In this document: one piece after another, positions 8,297 to 16,955 of the stretch | How positions within the stretch are numbered: position 1 is the stretch's first letter | How the letters are laid out: each line of letters starts with the position of its first letter | Source of the DNA: Paenibacillus humicola | GTDB lineage: Bacteria; Bacillota; Bacilli; Paenibacillales; Paenibacillaceae | Direction: 5' to 3' | DNA: 64,000 bases | Assembly: GCF_028826105.1 (NCBI RefSeq) | Contig: NZ_JAQGPL010000001.1 | Location: 2,134,501-2,198,500 of the forward strand | The notes under the pieces: generated by a model | What the model was told of the DNA's origin: nothing | Database searches by the model: none | Seen by the model: only the letters and a program-made list of their open reading frames with translations | Translations under genes and position numbers: made by a program

Positions 8297-8986
8297 TTAC
8301 GCTTCCTCCTCCAGCCGCTGCAAACGGTCCACAATGTCGTGGAACGTGTCGAATTCGGTAAACGGAAGCCCGAGCTCCCGGCATTTCTCTGTCAGGTGAG
8401 ACCTGGCGAACACGACATCGGCCAATTTCGCCCCTTCGAAATCGGTTACGCTGTCTCCGATCAGAATGCGCGTATATGCGTTATTCGGAAAACGCCGGAT
8501 GATCGCCGTTTTGCACATGCCGCAATCGTTATTGCAATGCTCGTCGCATGGATGCGGCCACGTAATTTCAATGCGCTCGCCCGAAAAATCGCTGCCATTG
8601 CAGTAAATATGATCCTCCGGAATGCCGAACGGGACCAGGAGCGGGTATACGAAAAAGTCGATGCCGCCGCTCGTGACGTAAAACTCGACGCCTTCCCGCC
8701 GGCAATACGCGAGCAGCTCGGCAAACCCGCTGCGGATGCGCGCGTTCGCAATCGAATATTCGATCACCTCGTCCTTCCAAGCGGCGGGCAGCAGGCGGAA
8801 CAGCTCGCCGACGCCTTCGCGGATCGATTTGCGCTCCCCGACGATATCGCCGACAATCGTTTCCCAGCCGGGGGGATTAAAGCGGCGGATGATCGCGACG
8901 ATGTTGTCGTTCTCGGTGATCGTGCCGTCGAAATCGCAAAATACGACACGCTTCTTCGCCTCGCCGGCTTCGCGAAGACCGTTCAT
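8297..8986 (-). CDS. mtnX: 2-hydroxy-3-keto-5-methylthiopentenyl-1-phosphate phosphatase MtnX
   Basis: 229 residues from the ATG at 8986, which overlaps the mtnW stop as ATGA, indicating translational coupling. A GTG at 9001 would add five residues but lacks a ribosome binding site. HAD-superfamily phosphatase: nucleophile motif CDFDGTIT with DxD, a Thr/Ser in VTSGG, and the acidic motif IGDSVTDFEGA. A Cys-rich segment HPCDEHCNNDCGMCK is typical of MtnX. It removes phosphate from the enol produced by MtnW; together they replace the MtnC enolase-phosphatase of other bacteria. Confidence 0.94.
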   Translation of the reverse strand: MNGLREAGEAKKRVVFCDFDGTITENDNIVAIIRRFNPPGWETIVGDIVGERKSIREGVGELFRLLPAAWKDEVIEYSIANARIRSGFAELLAYCRREGVEFYVTSGGIDFFVYPLLVPFGIPEDHIYCNGSDFSGERIEITWPHPCDEHCNNDCGMCKTAIIRRFPNNAYTRILIGDSVTDFEGAKLADVVFARSHLTEKCRELGLPFTEFDTFHDIVDRLQRLEEEA

Positions 8987-10215
8987 TCCTTCGCCCCCCA
9001 CAAGCCGACTGCCGCCTCAAGCGCTTCATTGCCCGGCTTTCCGGCCGCTTCCCGAAGCGGAATGCCGGACTGCGCCGCCGCCATTGCCTGGCGGAACGCT
9101 TGTCCGCCCGCAGCGGTGCCCATCGGATGTCCGTGAATGCCGCCGCCCGCGTTGACGACGACATCCTGGCCGAAATCGCGGAGGATGAGCGGCACGAGCC
9201 CCGGATGAATACCCGCCGAGGGGACGGGGAAGGCTTTGCGCACCGGCAGCGAGCTGTCCAGCAGCGCCGTTTTCACGGCCATATTTTCTTCCATCGGCAT
9301 AACGACGGAGCCGTACGGCGACGGAAACAGCGACAGATCGGAGCCGGCGAGCCGCATCAGCTTCCCAAGCAAGAGCGGTGCGGCGATTCCGTAGTGCGGC
9401 GACGGATAAAGAGCGCCCGCCATTGCGGGGTGCGTGGCGATCGGCACGTTAATATCCCGATCGGCGCTCAGCTCGTGCAGCGCGTCGTAGCCGTAGGCGA
9501 GCACGTTGAACAGCAGGGCGTTGGCGCCGGCCGCGATTGCCCGCTTGGCATTGGCCGCGAGCTGCGACGTTTTGCCGGTCAGGTTGACGGCGTACAGCAG
9601 CTTCTGTCCTGTCCGCGACTCGGCCTCCCGCGCCGCTTCCATGCAGGCTTCGACCCGTTTCTCAAGCGGCGTGAGCGGGTTTTCGAACAAAATTTCGTCG
9701 TCCTTGATCAGGTCGACGCCGCCAAGCGCCTGCAGGTAAAACTGTTCGCGCAGATTCGCCAAATCGTGGCCGATGACCGATTTAAAAATGCTCATGAGCA
9801 GCGGACGGTCGTGTACGCCGAGCAGCTTTCGGACGCCTTCCAGACCGAATTTCGGACCGGGAAAGGCAGACAGGAAGCTTGGCGAAAATTCGAGATCGAC
9901 CAGCTTGATTTTGCCGTCCATCGACAGCTTGCCGAAGACGGTGACGAGCAGGGCGGGGAGGTCGCGGCTGAAATTGACGTCCGGATAGGCGATTTTCAGA
10001 TCGGCGTACCGCACGCCCGGCGCCGCGCCTTCCGGTTCATGGATCGTTACCGATACGACGCGCCCGAGATGCTTTTCCATCTCCGCTTTGCGCGCCTCGG
10101 GGAGATCGGTCCAGCTGCCGACCGTCAGGCCGACGGCGATGCTTAACCCTTTTTTATGGAAATCGGCTTTGTCGTCATAGCACCGATAGGTCGCGACGCA
10201 GTAAGCACCGTTCAT
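8983..10215 (-). CDS. mtnW: 2,3-diketo-5-methylthiopentyl-1-phosphate enolase MtnW (RuBisCO-like)
   Basis: 410 residues. It is a RuBisCO-like protein rather than true RuBisCO: the active-site segment GVDLIKDDE keeps the Lys that is carbamylated and the two metal-binding acids, and the N-terminus CVATYRCYD and the HPAMAGAL segment resemble Bacillus MtnW. It enolises diketomethylthiopentyl-1-phosphate in methionine salvage. The ATG at 10215 overlaps the proC stop as ATGA and has AAAGGAGCG upstream, so it is coupled to the proline genes. mtnK, mtnA and mtnD are not in the window. Confidence 0.95.
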   Translation of the reverse strand: MNGAYCVATYRCYDDKADFHKKGLSIAVGLTVGSWTDLPEARKAEMEKHLGRVVSVTIHEPEGAAPGVRYADLKIAYPDVNFSRDLPALLVTVFGKLSMDGKIKLVDLEFSPSFLSAFPGPKFGLEGVRKLLGVHDRPLLMSIFKSVIGHDLANLREQFYLQALGGVDLIKDDEILFENPLTPLEKRVEACMEAAREAESRTGQKLLYAVNLTGKTSQLAANAKRAIAAGANALLFNVLAYGYDALHELSADRDINVPIATHPAMAGALYPSPHYGIAAPLLLGKLMRLAGSDLSLFPSPYGSVVMPMEENMAVKTALLDSSLPVRKAFPVPSAGIHPGLVPLILRDFGQDVVVNAGGGIHGHPMGTAAGGQAFRQAMAAAQSGIPLREAAGKPGNEALEAAVGLWGAKE

Positions 10216-11093
10216 TTCAGCGCGCTCCTTTCGATATCCTCGCCAAGCTCGCCCGCGCGCCCGGCGGCCCGTTCCACCGCGCCGATAACCCCTTCGGTAA
10301 AGCCGCGGGCGTCCAGCGTTTCGATTGCGGCCTGCGTCGTGCCGTTCGGGGACGTCACCTTGCGCCGCAGCTCGGCCGGGTCCTCGCCGGTAGCCTTAAC
10401 CATGCTTGCCGCGCCAAGCACCGTCTGGACCGTCAGTTCGCGGGCGGCTTCGCCGGTTAAACCGAGCTTTCGCCCGGCTTCGATCATCGCTTCCATCATG
10501 TAATAAATGTAAGCGGGTCCGCTGCCCGATACGCCGGTGACAACGTCGAGCAGCGGCTCGGCGACGACGGCCGTCAGCCCGACCGCCTGAAACACCGATT
10601 CGGCGACCGCTTTCTGCCCGGCAGTAACGGAATCCGAGTAGCTGATGCCCGTTGCGCCGAGCCCGATCGTGCTGGATGTGTTCGGCATCGTGCGGACGAT
10701 CGCCATTTTGCGGCCCAATATCGTCTCCATCGTGGCGATGCTGAGCCCCGCAATTACGGATACGATTAGCTGCCGCGGCGATACGACGCCTTCCAGCCGG
10801 CGGATCGCATCGGCCGCATCCTTCGGCTTCATCGCCAAAAAGATGACGTCCGCCTCGCGCAGTATCGCTTCTTTCGCGGCTCCTTCCGCGGCCGGTCGGA
10901 CGCCGTATCGTTCGCTGAGCTCATAGAGCCGATCGGCATTTTGGCGGTTTAGCACGCCGATTTGCTCCGGCCGGGTCAGGCCGCGTTCCAGCAGGCCACG
11001 CACAATCGCTTCGGCCATCGAGCCCGCCCCGTAGAAGCAGAAGCGGAGGGAGCCGATTTCCGGCTTGGCGCCGGAAGATGAAAGCAGGGACAT
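10212..11093 (-). CDS. proC: Pyrroline-5-carboxylate reductase ProC
   Basis: 293 residues from the ATG at 11093, which is placed 6 bases after AGGAGGT; the upstream in-frame start at 11126 has no such site. An NAD(P)-binding Rossmann motif CFYGAGSMAEAI near the N-terminus, MPNTSS in the middle, and the C-terminal SGSGPAYIYYMMEA and VTSPNGTTQAAIE motifs are diagnostic. It reduces pyrroline-5-carboxylate to proline, the last step after ProB and ProA. It lies 64 bases after proA and overlaps mtnW by four bases, linking proline synthesis to methionine salvage. Confidence 0.96.
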   Translation of the reverse strand: MSLLSSSGAKPEIGSLRFCFYGAGSMAEAIVRGLLERGLTRPEQIGVLNRQNADRLYELSERYGVRPAAEGAAKEAILREADVIFLAMKPKDAADAIRRLEGVVSPRQLIVSVIAGLSIATMETILGRKMAIVRTMPNTSSTIGLGATGISYSDSVTAGQKAVAESVFQAVGLTAVVAEPLLDVVTGVSGSGPAYIYYMMEAMIEAGRKLGLTGEAARELTVQTVLGAASMVKATGEDPAELRRKVTSPNGTTQAAIETLDARGFTEGVIGAVERAAGRAGELGEDIERSALK

Positions 11094-11157
11094 ATCGTTA
11101 ACCTCCTGTATAAACGAATAACTCATGACGTCAGCCGGCCGGCTGCATTCCTGCTCG

Positions 11158-12405
11158 TTAACCTCGAATCTGGCCGCTGCCGTATACGAGAAATTTCGTC
11201 GATGTCAGAGCCGGCAGGCCCATCGGACCGCGGGCGTGAAGCTTTTGCGTGCTGATTCCGATCTCCGCGCCGTACCCGAATTCGAAGCCGTCGGTAAACC
11301 GCGTCGAAGCGTTATGATAGACGGCTGCGGCGTCCACGTCCTGAAGGAATCGGCTCGCGCGATCGGGGTTTTCGGTGACGATACATTCGGAATGCTGGGT
11401 GCCGAACCGCGAAATATGGGCGAGCGCTTCATCCAATCCGGGCACGATGCGGATGTTCAAAATATAATCGTTATATTCGGTAGCGAAGTCGTCGTCCGTC
11501 ACCGGTTTCGCCTCCGGAACGAGGCCGCGCGTCCGCTCGCAGCCGCGCAGCTCGACGTTCGCCGCCAGCAGCCGGTCCGCGAGGCCGCGCAAATGCTCCT
11601 GAGCGAACGATTCGTGCACGAGCAGCGTCTCCAGCGAATTGCAGACGGACGGGCGCTGCACCTTGGCGTTCATCACGATATCGGAAGCCATTTGCGGCTG
11701 GGCGCCTTCGTCCAGGTACGTATGGCAAATGCCGGCGCCCGTCTCGATGACCGGCACGGTCGCGTTCTCGACGACGTTGCGGATGAGCGAAGCGCCGCCG
11801 CGCGGGATCACGACGTCGAGCAAGCCGTTCAGCCGCAGCATTTCGTCAACGGACGCGCGGCTCGGATCTTCCACGAGCTGCAGCGCGTCGGCCGGCAGCG
11901 CGGTGTCCGACAACGCGTCACGCAGCACTTGAACGATGCGCGCGTTGGATTCGAGCGCAGCCGACCCGCCCCGCAGGACGACGGCGTTGCCGGTCTTGAG
12001 GCAAAGCCCGGCCGCATCGACGGTCACGTTCGGGCGGGCTTCGTAGATGATGCCGACGACGCCGAGCGGAACCGAAACCTTCTCGATGACCAGCCCGTTC
12101 GGACGCTCGAACCGTTCGAGAATTTTTCCGGTAGGATCGGGCAGTTCCACGATTTGCCGCAGCCCTTCGGCAATGCCGGCGATCCTTGCTTCGTTCAACG
12201 CGAGACGGTCGAGCAGCGATTCGCTCGTCCCGCTGCCGCGCCCGCGTTCGATATCCGCCGCGTTTGCCGCGAGGATCGAAGCCTGCTCGGCAACGAGCCG
12301 GTCGGCCATCCGGAGCAGCGCCTCGTTCTTTTGCCCGTTTGTCAGCCGGTTCATAACGGATGCGGCTTGCTTGGCAAGCAGCGCCTTGTCGCGTACTTCA
12401 CTCAT
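11158..12405 (-). CDS. proA: Gamma-glutamyl phosphate reductase ProA
   Basis: 415 residues starting MSEVRDKALL; AGGAGGGAA precedes the ATG by about 6 bases, whereas the longer open frame upstream has no ribosome binding site. Aldehyde-dehydrogenase-like fold: PLGVVGIIYEARPNVT, LRGGSAALESN, and the catalytic Cys in the QRPSVCNSLET segment. It reduces glutamyl-5-phosphate to the semialdehyde. The gap of about 100 bases to proB contains nothing obvious. Part of the T-box-led proBAC-mtn run. Confidence 0.97.
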   Translation of the reverse strand: MSEVRDKALLAKQAASVMNRLTNGQKNEALLRMADRLVAEQASILAANAADIERGRGSGTSESLLDRLALNEARIAGIAEGLRQIVELPDPTGKILERFERPNGLVIEKVSVPLGVVGIIYEARPNVTVDAAGLCLKTGNAVVLRGGSAALESNARIVQVLRDALSDTALPADALQLVEDPSRASVDEMLRLNGLLDVVIPRGGASLIRNVVENATVPVIETGAGICHTYLDEGAQPQMASDIVMNAKVQRPSVCNSLETLLVHESFAQEHLRGLADRLLAANVELRGCERTRGLVPEAKPVTDDDFATEYNDYILNIRIVPGLDEALAHISRFGTQHSECIVTENPDRASRFLQDVDAAAVYHNASTRFTDGFEFGYGAEIGISTQKLHARGPMGLPALTSTKFLVYGSGQIRG

Positions 12406-12505
12406 GATGAATTCCCTCCTAAGCGTTTTGTAAGAAACGCAATATTGAGCGCCGGGGATTGGATTGCATTGAAACGAGTCGCAGCACCGCCCGTCCGGTT
12501 CGTAG

Positions 12506-13627
12506 TCAAGCCTCCAGCGTGACCCATTCGTCGCGGTGGATGACTTCAATCCGTCCGACCTCGACGCGTCTGCGCACCTCATCGGTGCCGAGACCGGCAA
12601 CGGCCTGAATTTGCCAGACGGCATAATTGACGACGCCGCGGCCGATCGTTTGTCCGCGCAGATTGACGACTTCGACGACGTCGCCGGGATGAAAATCCCC
12701 TTCGACGTGCCGGATGCCCGCGGGCAGCAGGCTTTTTCCCCCATGCAGCAGCGCTTCTTCCGCGCCTTCGTCGACGGCGATTTTGCCCTGGGGCAGCGAA
12801 TGAAAGCCGACCCACTGCTTTTTCATCGGGAGGTTGTGCAGGCTCGTATCGAAATAGGTGCCTTTGCCGTCGCCGAGCACGGCCCGGCGGAGATCGTCCG
12901 GCTCGGCGACGCGCCCGACGAATGCGGGGACGCCGCCCCGCATGGCGATGCGCGCCGCTTCGATCTTGGAGCGCATGCCGCCGGTGCCGACCGAAGAGCC
13001 CGCGCCGCCGGCAATCCGCATGATGTCGTCGGTGATCTGGCCGACGCGGTCGATGCGTCCCGCCGCCGGATTTTTGCGGGGATCCTCGGTATAGAGGCCG
13101 TCCGTATCCGTCAGAATCAGCAGCTGCTTCGCTTTGACGAGATTTGCCACCAGCGCCGACAGCTTGTCGTTATCGCCGAATTTCTGCGCCAGTTCGTCCG
13201 TCGAGACGGTATCGTTCTCGTTAATAATCGGCAGCGTCCGCTGCTTCATCAGCTCCTCAATCGTCATCAGCGCGTTCTGGATGCGGCTGCGATTCGAGAA
13301 ATCGGCGCGCGTGAGCAAAATTTGCGCAACGCCGATGCCGCCTTCTTCGCCGAAAGCGCCGAACGCCTCCTGATACGCCCGCATCAGCAGCGCCTGACCG
13401 ACGGCCGCCGCGGCCTGCTTCTCGTGCACCAGCTTCGGCCTTGCCTTGTAGCCGATCCGGCGGAAGCCCGCGGCAACCGCGCCGGAAGTGACAAGCAGCA
13501 CCTGATAGCCGGCTTCGTGCAGCGCAGCGAGCTCGCGGGCGAAAAACTCGATCCGCTCCCGGTTCAGTCCGCCTTCGTCCGAGGTCAGCGAGCTGCTGCC
13601 GATTTTGACTACGATCCGATCTGCCAT
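12506..13627 (-). CDS. proB: Glutamate 5-kinase ProB
   Basis: 373 residues: amino acid kinase domain at residues 1-255 (VKIGSSSLTS, TSGAVAAG, ENDTVST, DTDGLYTEDPR, GTGGMRSKIEA) followed by a C-terminal PUA domain (residues 280-370, GDVVEVVNLRGQTIGRG). It phosphorylates glutamate for proline synthesis and is normally feedback-inhibited by proline. AAAGGAA precedes the ATG. It is the first gene behind the T-box leader whose terminator ends about 30 bases upstream. Confidence 0.97.
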   Translation of the reverse strand: MADRIVVKIGSSSLTSDEGGLNRERIEFFARELAALHEAGYQVLLVTSGAVAAGFRRIGYKARPKLVHEKQAAAAVGQALLMRAYQEAFGAFGEEGGIGVAQILLTRADFSNRSRIQNALMTIEELMKQRTLPIINENDTVSTDELAQKFGDNDKLSALVANLVKAKQLLILTDTDGLYTEDPRKNPAAGRIDRVGQITDDIMRIAGGAGSSVGTGGMRSKIEAARIAMRGGVPAFVGRVAEPDDLRRAVLGDGKGTYFDTSLHNLPMKKQWVGFHSLPQGKIAVDEGAEEALLHGGKSLLPAGIRHVEGDFHPGDVVEVVNLRGQTIGRGVVNYAVWQIQAVAGLGTDEVRRRVEVGRIEVIHRDEWVTLEA

Positions 13628-13654
13628 AACGCCATTTCCTTTCCGCTTCCCGAA

Positions 13655-13694
13655 AATAAAAAAACTTTCGTCCTTCTGTTAAAAAGGACGAAAG
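13655..13694 (-). terminator. T-box intrinsic terminator
   Basis: On the minus strand CTTTCGTCCTT pairs with AAGGACGAAAG across a short loop, followed by TTTTTTTATT. It is the regulated terminator of the T-box leader, competing with the antiterminator formed by the T-box sequence. Confidence 0.92.
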
Positions 13695-13925
13695 TGCGAC
13701 TTCCGCGATACCACCTTTATTAAAGCGGCAGGATGCCAGACGTGCAGCCATTGCCGCTTCCGCTTCATGGACCTGATAACAGCAGGCGCTGTCCGGCTCA
13801 TCGCCGGCCGTTCAGGGGTGGGTTTCCTTCTGGCTCCGCGGTAAATTTTCTCAGCCGATCGAAATTTACTCTCTGGTCGCGGCAGCTCCAGCCGTACTGG
13901 TCCCGTCATCACGTTGGTGTTCAAT
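13655..13925 (-). promoter_or_regulatory. T-box riboswitch leader upstream of proB
   Basis: Read on the minus strand the leader has a distal stem (GTAAATTT...AAATTTAC around GGCTGAGA), then the highly conserved T-box sequence GGTGGTATCGCGGA at 13715-13702 and a strong terminator. This is the classical Firmicutes tRNA-sensing attenuator: uncharged tRNA pairs with the T-box and prevents termination. A plausible specifier is a CCU proline codon at 13816-13814, chosen mainly because proB follows; the codon assignment is an inference. Confidence 0.92.
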
Positions 13926-13932
13926 TGCTTCA

Positions 13933-13962
13933 AGCATATCATGTTCGGCGGCGACCTGTAAA
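13933..13962 (-). promoter_or_regulatory. Candidate promoter of the T-box/pro/mtn operon
   Basis: Minus strand: TTTACA (13962-13957), 18-base spacer, TATGCT (13938-13933), immediately before the T-box leader. The match is moderate, but the position is right. The remaining intergenic stretch 13963-14164 shows an imperfect stem (GGTGAAGCC with GGGCTTCAC) and nothing else I recognise. Confidence 0.45.
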
Positions 13963-14164
13963 GATTGAACGGGGCGTGAAGCCCTGCGTTGCTCGGTGTG
14001 TTTGGCAGACGGGACCAGGTGGCTTCACCGATGCCCCGCCTCGCAGTCCATCCGCGTCAGCAGGACAAAACTCGCAGCCGATTATGCGTTAGCCCCGAAC
14101 GAATGCGGCGCATTTGCCGGAAGCTTTTCCGTCAACGGCGAGTCGGGCGCCGGCAAGCCGCCGT

Positions 14165-15355
14165 TTATCCGAACAGCCCGAGACTGCCGAGGCGGCCGAC
14201 CGCTTCTTCAAGGCGCGCTTCCGGCGCCAGCAGGCCGAGTCGCACGTAGCCTTCGCCGTGTGTGCCGAACCCGATTCCGGGGGCGATGACGACGTCGGCT
14301 TTCTCCAGCGCCAAGTCGGCGAACGATGCGGAGGTGTGCCCATTGGGCACGGGCAGCCAGCAGAAGAAGGAGCCTCCCGGCTTTTCGGCCTGCCAGCCGA
14401 TAGACGCCAGCGCGGCGAACAGGGCGTCGCGGCGCCGTTCGTATGTCGCGGCCAGCTCGCGGACGCACGCCTGCGACCCGGTCAGCGCTTCGGCCGCCGC
14501 CGCCTGAATGCCGCCGAACAGGCTGCAGTAATAATGATCCTGGATTAAATTGATGAGCGAGACGATCTCGGCGTTGCCCAGCGCAAAGCCGACCCGCCAG
14601 CCCGCCATGTTGTACGATTTGGACAAGGTATAAAATTCCACGCCGATTTCCTTCGCGCCCGGCGTCTGCAGAAAGCTGACCGGCTGCACGCCGTCGAAAC
14701 CGATTGCTCCATACGCGAAATCGCTGGCGACGACAATGCCTTGCCGGGATGCAAACTCGACCGTGCGTTTGTAGAAATCGGGTCCCGCCGCGGCCCCGGT
14801 CGGGTTATTCGGATAATTGACGAACATCAGCTTCGCCTTATCGGCGATGCCGGACGGAATCGCATCGTAATCCGGCAGAAAACCGCCTGCCGCCGTGAGC
14901 GGCATATATTCCATCCTGCCTCCGGCCAGCGCGATACCCGACCAATAATCCGGGTAGCCGGGATCGGGCACGAGGCAGACGTCGCCGGGATTCAGCAGGC
15001 ATTGGCTGATTTCGACCAGGCCGGTTTTCCCGCCGAACAGAATCGCGACCTCCTTCTCGGGGTCGAGCTCCACGCCGTAATCCTCTTTGTATCGCCGCGC
15101 AATCGCTTCCTTCAGAAAAAGGAAGCCGCTGAACGGGGCATAACGGTGATAAACCGGGTTCGTCGCGGCCTCCTGAAGCGCCTTCACAATATGCGGCGGC
15201 GTCGGTAAATCGGGATTTCCCTGCCCGAGGTTGATCACGTCCCGCCCTTTGGCGGCCTGCGCGGCGGCTTTCCGCGTCAGATCGGCAAAAAACTGCTTCG
15301 GCAAGCCCGTCATCCGGCTCGCCGGGTCAATTTTGAACGATTTCGTCTGTTCCAT
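14165..15355 (-). CDS. mtnE: PLP-dependent aminotransferase MtnE (methionine salvage)
   Basis: 396 residues, fold type I aminotransferase: NLGQGNPDLPTP near the N-terminus, LFGGKTGLVE, VPDPGYPDYW, NYPNNPTG, the PLP-binding Lys in YTLSKSYNMAGWR, and a C-terminal GIGFGTHGEGYVR. From memory it is close along its whole length to B. subtilis MtnE (YkrV), which transaminates ketomethylthiobutyrate to methionine using mainly glutamine. The neighbouring omega-amidase supports this. Start MEQTKSF at 15355 is placed 11 bases after TGGAGTG; ATG at 15364 is an alternative but sits on that site. No SAM riboswitch is seen upstream. Confidence 0.87.
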   Translation of the reverse strand: MEQTKSFKIDPASRMTGLPKQFFADLTRKAAAQAAKGRDVINLGQGNPDLPTPPHIVKALQEAATNPVYHRYAPFSGFLFLKEAIARRYKEDYGVELDPEKEVAILFGGKTGLVEISQCLLNPGDVCLVPDPGYPDYWSGIALAGGRMEYMPLTAAGGFLPDYDAIPSGIADKAKLMFVNYPNNPTGAAAGPDFYKRTVEFASRQGIVVASDFAYGAIGFDGVQPVSFLQTPGAKEIGVEFYTLSKSYNMAGWRVGFALGNAEIVSLINLIQDHYYCSLFGGIQAAAAEALTGSQACVRELAATYERRRDALFAALASIGWQAEKPGGSFFCWLPVPNGHTSASFADLALEKADVVIAPGIGFGTHGEGYVRLGLLAPEARLEEAVGRLGSLGLFG

Positions 15356-15420
15356 CGCTACCATCACTCCACATGTTTGCTGCGCCGCCGGTTCATACTA
15401 ATCCTGATTTCATGCAGGAC

Positions 15421-15476
15421 GGAGCGGCATGCTTGTTCACCCCATAGGCAAGTTCGTCGATCGGAAATTCCGCTCC
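15421..15476 (-). promoter_or_regulatory. Possible structured leader upstream of mtnE
   Basis: GGAGCGG at 15421-15427 pairs with CCGCTCC at 15470-15476, enclosing a smaller CTTG/CAAG stem with GG/CC continuation around 15432-15452. It lies 66-121 bases before the mtnE start. No known riboswitch class was recognised. Confidence 0.25.
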
Positions 15477-15584
15477 TTGCGATTATGCCTAATGTAGCAT
15501 GATTCCGCCGCAGTGTCGAGTGCAGGAAACGGTTAAGCCGCGCGGCGCAGCGCCAAACATGTGCCGGTATCCGGACCTGCTTTT

Positions 15585-16031
15585 TTACGGCAGTCCGATC
15601 GTCTTCACGAAAGGCTCGATATCGGCTTTGAACTGAAGCAGATACGGCTTGCGCTCTTCGTCAAAAATCAGCAGAAGCTTCGGCTTGCCGGGACAATAGA
15701 ACAGAAAGACGTCGGAGGTCCGCACCGTCAGCTCTCCGGTTCTGACCGTATAAGGAAGCGTAAGCGGTATGCGGTATACGAAGCCGCATTTGTCCCCCGG
15801 CGAAAGCTGCGGCGCCAGTCCGGTTACCGAGCCGAGCCATTCCCGGGCGAAGCCCTGGTACTGCTCGCTGTTCGGCACCGACTTGACGACCTTGCCCGCC
15901 TCCACGTCGAAGACTTGAACGGGCCGCATCTCTTCGCCCCCGGTTTGCCGCTGCAGCGCGCCGGCCGCGCCGAAAGGCAAGGTCAGAAGACAGACCAGGA
16001 CGATAAGCGGAATCCATTTTGCCTTGATCAT
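15585..16031 (-). CDS. Small secreted protein of unknown function
   Basis: 148 residues from MIKAKWIPLI, with AGAAGGAGAAG just upstream. Residues 7-25 are a hydrophobic signal peptide (PLIVLVCLLTLPFGAAGAL) with a likely cleavage after AGA. The mature part has two Cys (near residues 82 and 113) that could form a disulphide, and alternates short hydrophobic strands, suggesting a small beta-rich domain. The longer open frame upstream overlaps the promoter of mtnU and is not used. I do not recognise the family. It is divergent from mtnU. Confidence 0.7.
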   Translation of the reverse strand: MIKAKWIPLIVLVCLLTLPFGAAGALQRQTGGEEMRPVQVFDVEAGKVVKSVPNSEQYQGFAREWLGSVTGLAPQLSPGDKCGFVYRIPLTLPYTVRTGELTVRTSDVFLFYCPGKPKLLLIFDEERKPYLLQFKADIEPFVKTIGLP

Positions 16032-16157
16032 TTCGCTTCTCCTTCTATAGATGCAGAATGTGTTCCCCGTTACGGTTCCCATCTTGACACGGTTCCATGA
16101 GGCGTTATGATTAGGGAAAACATTCAACTTATGCTTTTTTGGACGGAGGGACTGGGA

Positions 16158-16955
16158 ATGGCGGACGACAAGCTGCGCCTTGCACTCGTGCAGATGCACG
16201 TCGATGCGGGGCATCCGGATCTTAATTTTGCCCGATTGGAGCAAAGGCTCGAGGAAGCCGCGCAAGGACCGGTCAAGCCCGATCTGGTCATGCTGCCTGA
16301 AATGTGGAATACCGGCTATGCGCTGGAGCAGATCGGCCGCATTGCCGACCGGAACGGGGAACGGACGAAAAAGCTGCTTTCGGCGTTCAGCGCCAAGCAC
16401 GGGATTCAGGTGATCGGCGGCTCGATCGCTGAGGGCAGAGCGGACGGCGTATACAACACGATTTTTGCGTTCGGAGCGGACGGCGAACTAGCGGCCGATT
16501 ATTCCAAAATCCACCTTTTTCGATTGATGGACGAAGAAAAGCATCTGCAGCCCGGCGGAAAAATCGGCCGAATGACGGTAGCAGGGGCGGAAGCCGCTCT
16601 TATGATTTGCTATGATATCCGTTTTCCGGAGCTCGCCCGCAGGCTGGCGCTCGACGGCGCCAAGGCGCTGTTCGTGCCCGCGCAGTGGCCGCATCCGCGG
16701 CTTCATCATTGGCGGACGCTGCTGACGGCCCGGGCGATCGAGAACCAGATGTACGTGATCGCCTGCAACCGGGTGGGCGAAAGCGGCGGAACCGCGTTTT
16801 TCGGCCATTCGCTCGTGATCGATCCCTGGGGAGAAATCGTCGCCGAGGCGGGCGAAGACGAAACGATTCTCCGCGCCGAAATCGACCTGTCCCAGGTCGA
16901 AGCGGTGCGGGCGAAAATCCCGGTGTTCGAGGACCGCAGGCCTTCGCTTTATTGA
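16158..16955 (+). CDS. mtnU: Omega-amidase of the methionine salvage pathway (MtnU-like nitrilase)
   Basis: 265 residues starting MADDKLRLAL, with GGAGGG at 16145-16150. Carbon-nitrogen hydrolase (nitrilase superfamily): catalytic triad Glu48 (LPEMWNTGY), Lys117 (DYSKIHLF) and Cys151 (MICYDIRFPE) are all present. From memory it closely resembles B. subtilis MtnU (YkrU), including the C-terminal IPVFEDRR. The omega-amidase hydrolyses 2-oxoglutaramate, drawing the glutamine-dependent MtnE reaction forward; mtnE lies less than 1 kb away on the other strand. The last seven bases overlap the convergent LysR gene. Confidence 0.87.
   Translation: MADDKLRLALVQMHVDAGHPDLNFARLEQRLEEAAQGPVKPDLVMLPEMWNTGYALEQIGRIADRNGERTKKLLSAFSAKHGIQVIGGSIAEGRADGVYNTIFAFGADGELAADYSKIHLFRLMDEEKHLQPGGKIGRMTVAGAEAALMICYDIRFPELARRLALDGAKALFVPAQWPHPRLHHWRTLLTARAIENQMYVIACNRVGESGGTAFFGHSLVIDPWGEIVAEAGEDETILRAEIDLSQVEAVRAKIPVFEDRRPSLY

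Noticed and set aside
11125..12522. 465-codon open frame on the plus strand opposite proA
   Set aside because: proA has complete family motifs and a ribosome binding site; the plus frame has neither.
14000..14160. Possible small gene or RNA in the gap downstream of mtnE
   Set aside because: Overlapping short plus-strand frames lack ribosome binding sites, and the imperfect stem has no T run.
15356..15584. SAM riboswitch before mtnE
   Set aside because: I looked for the SAM-I core on the minus strand and did not find it; only an unassigned stem is present.
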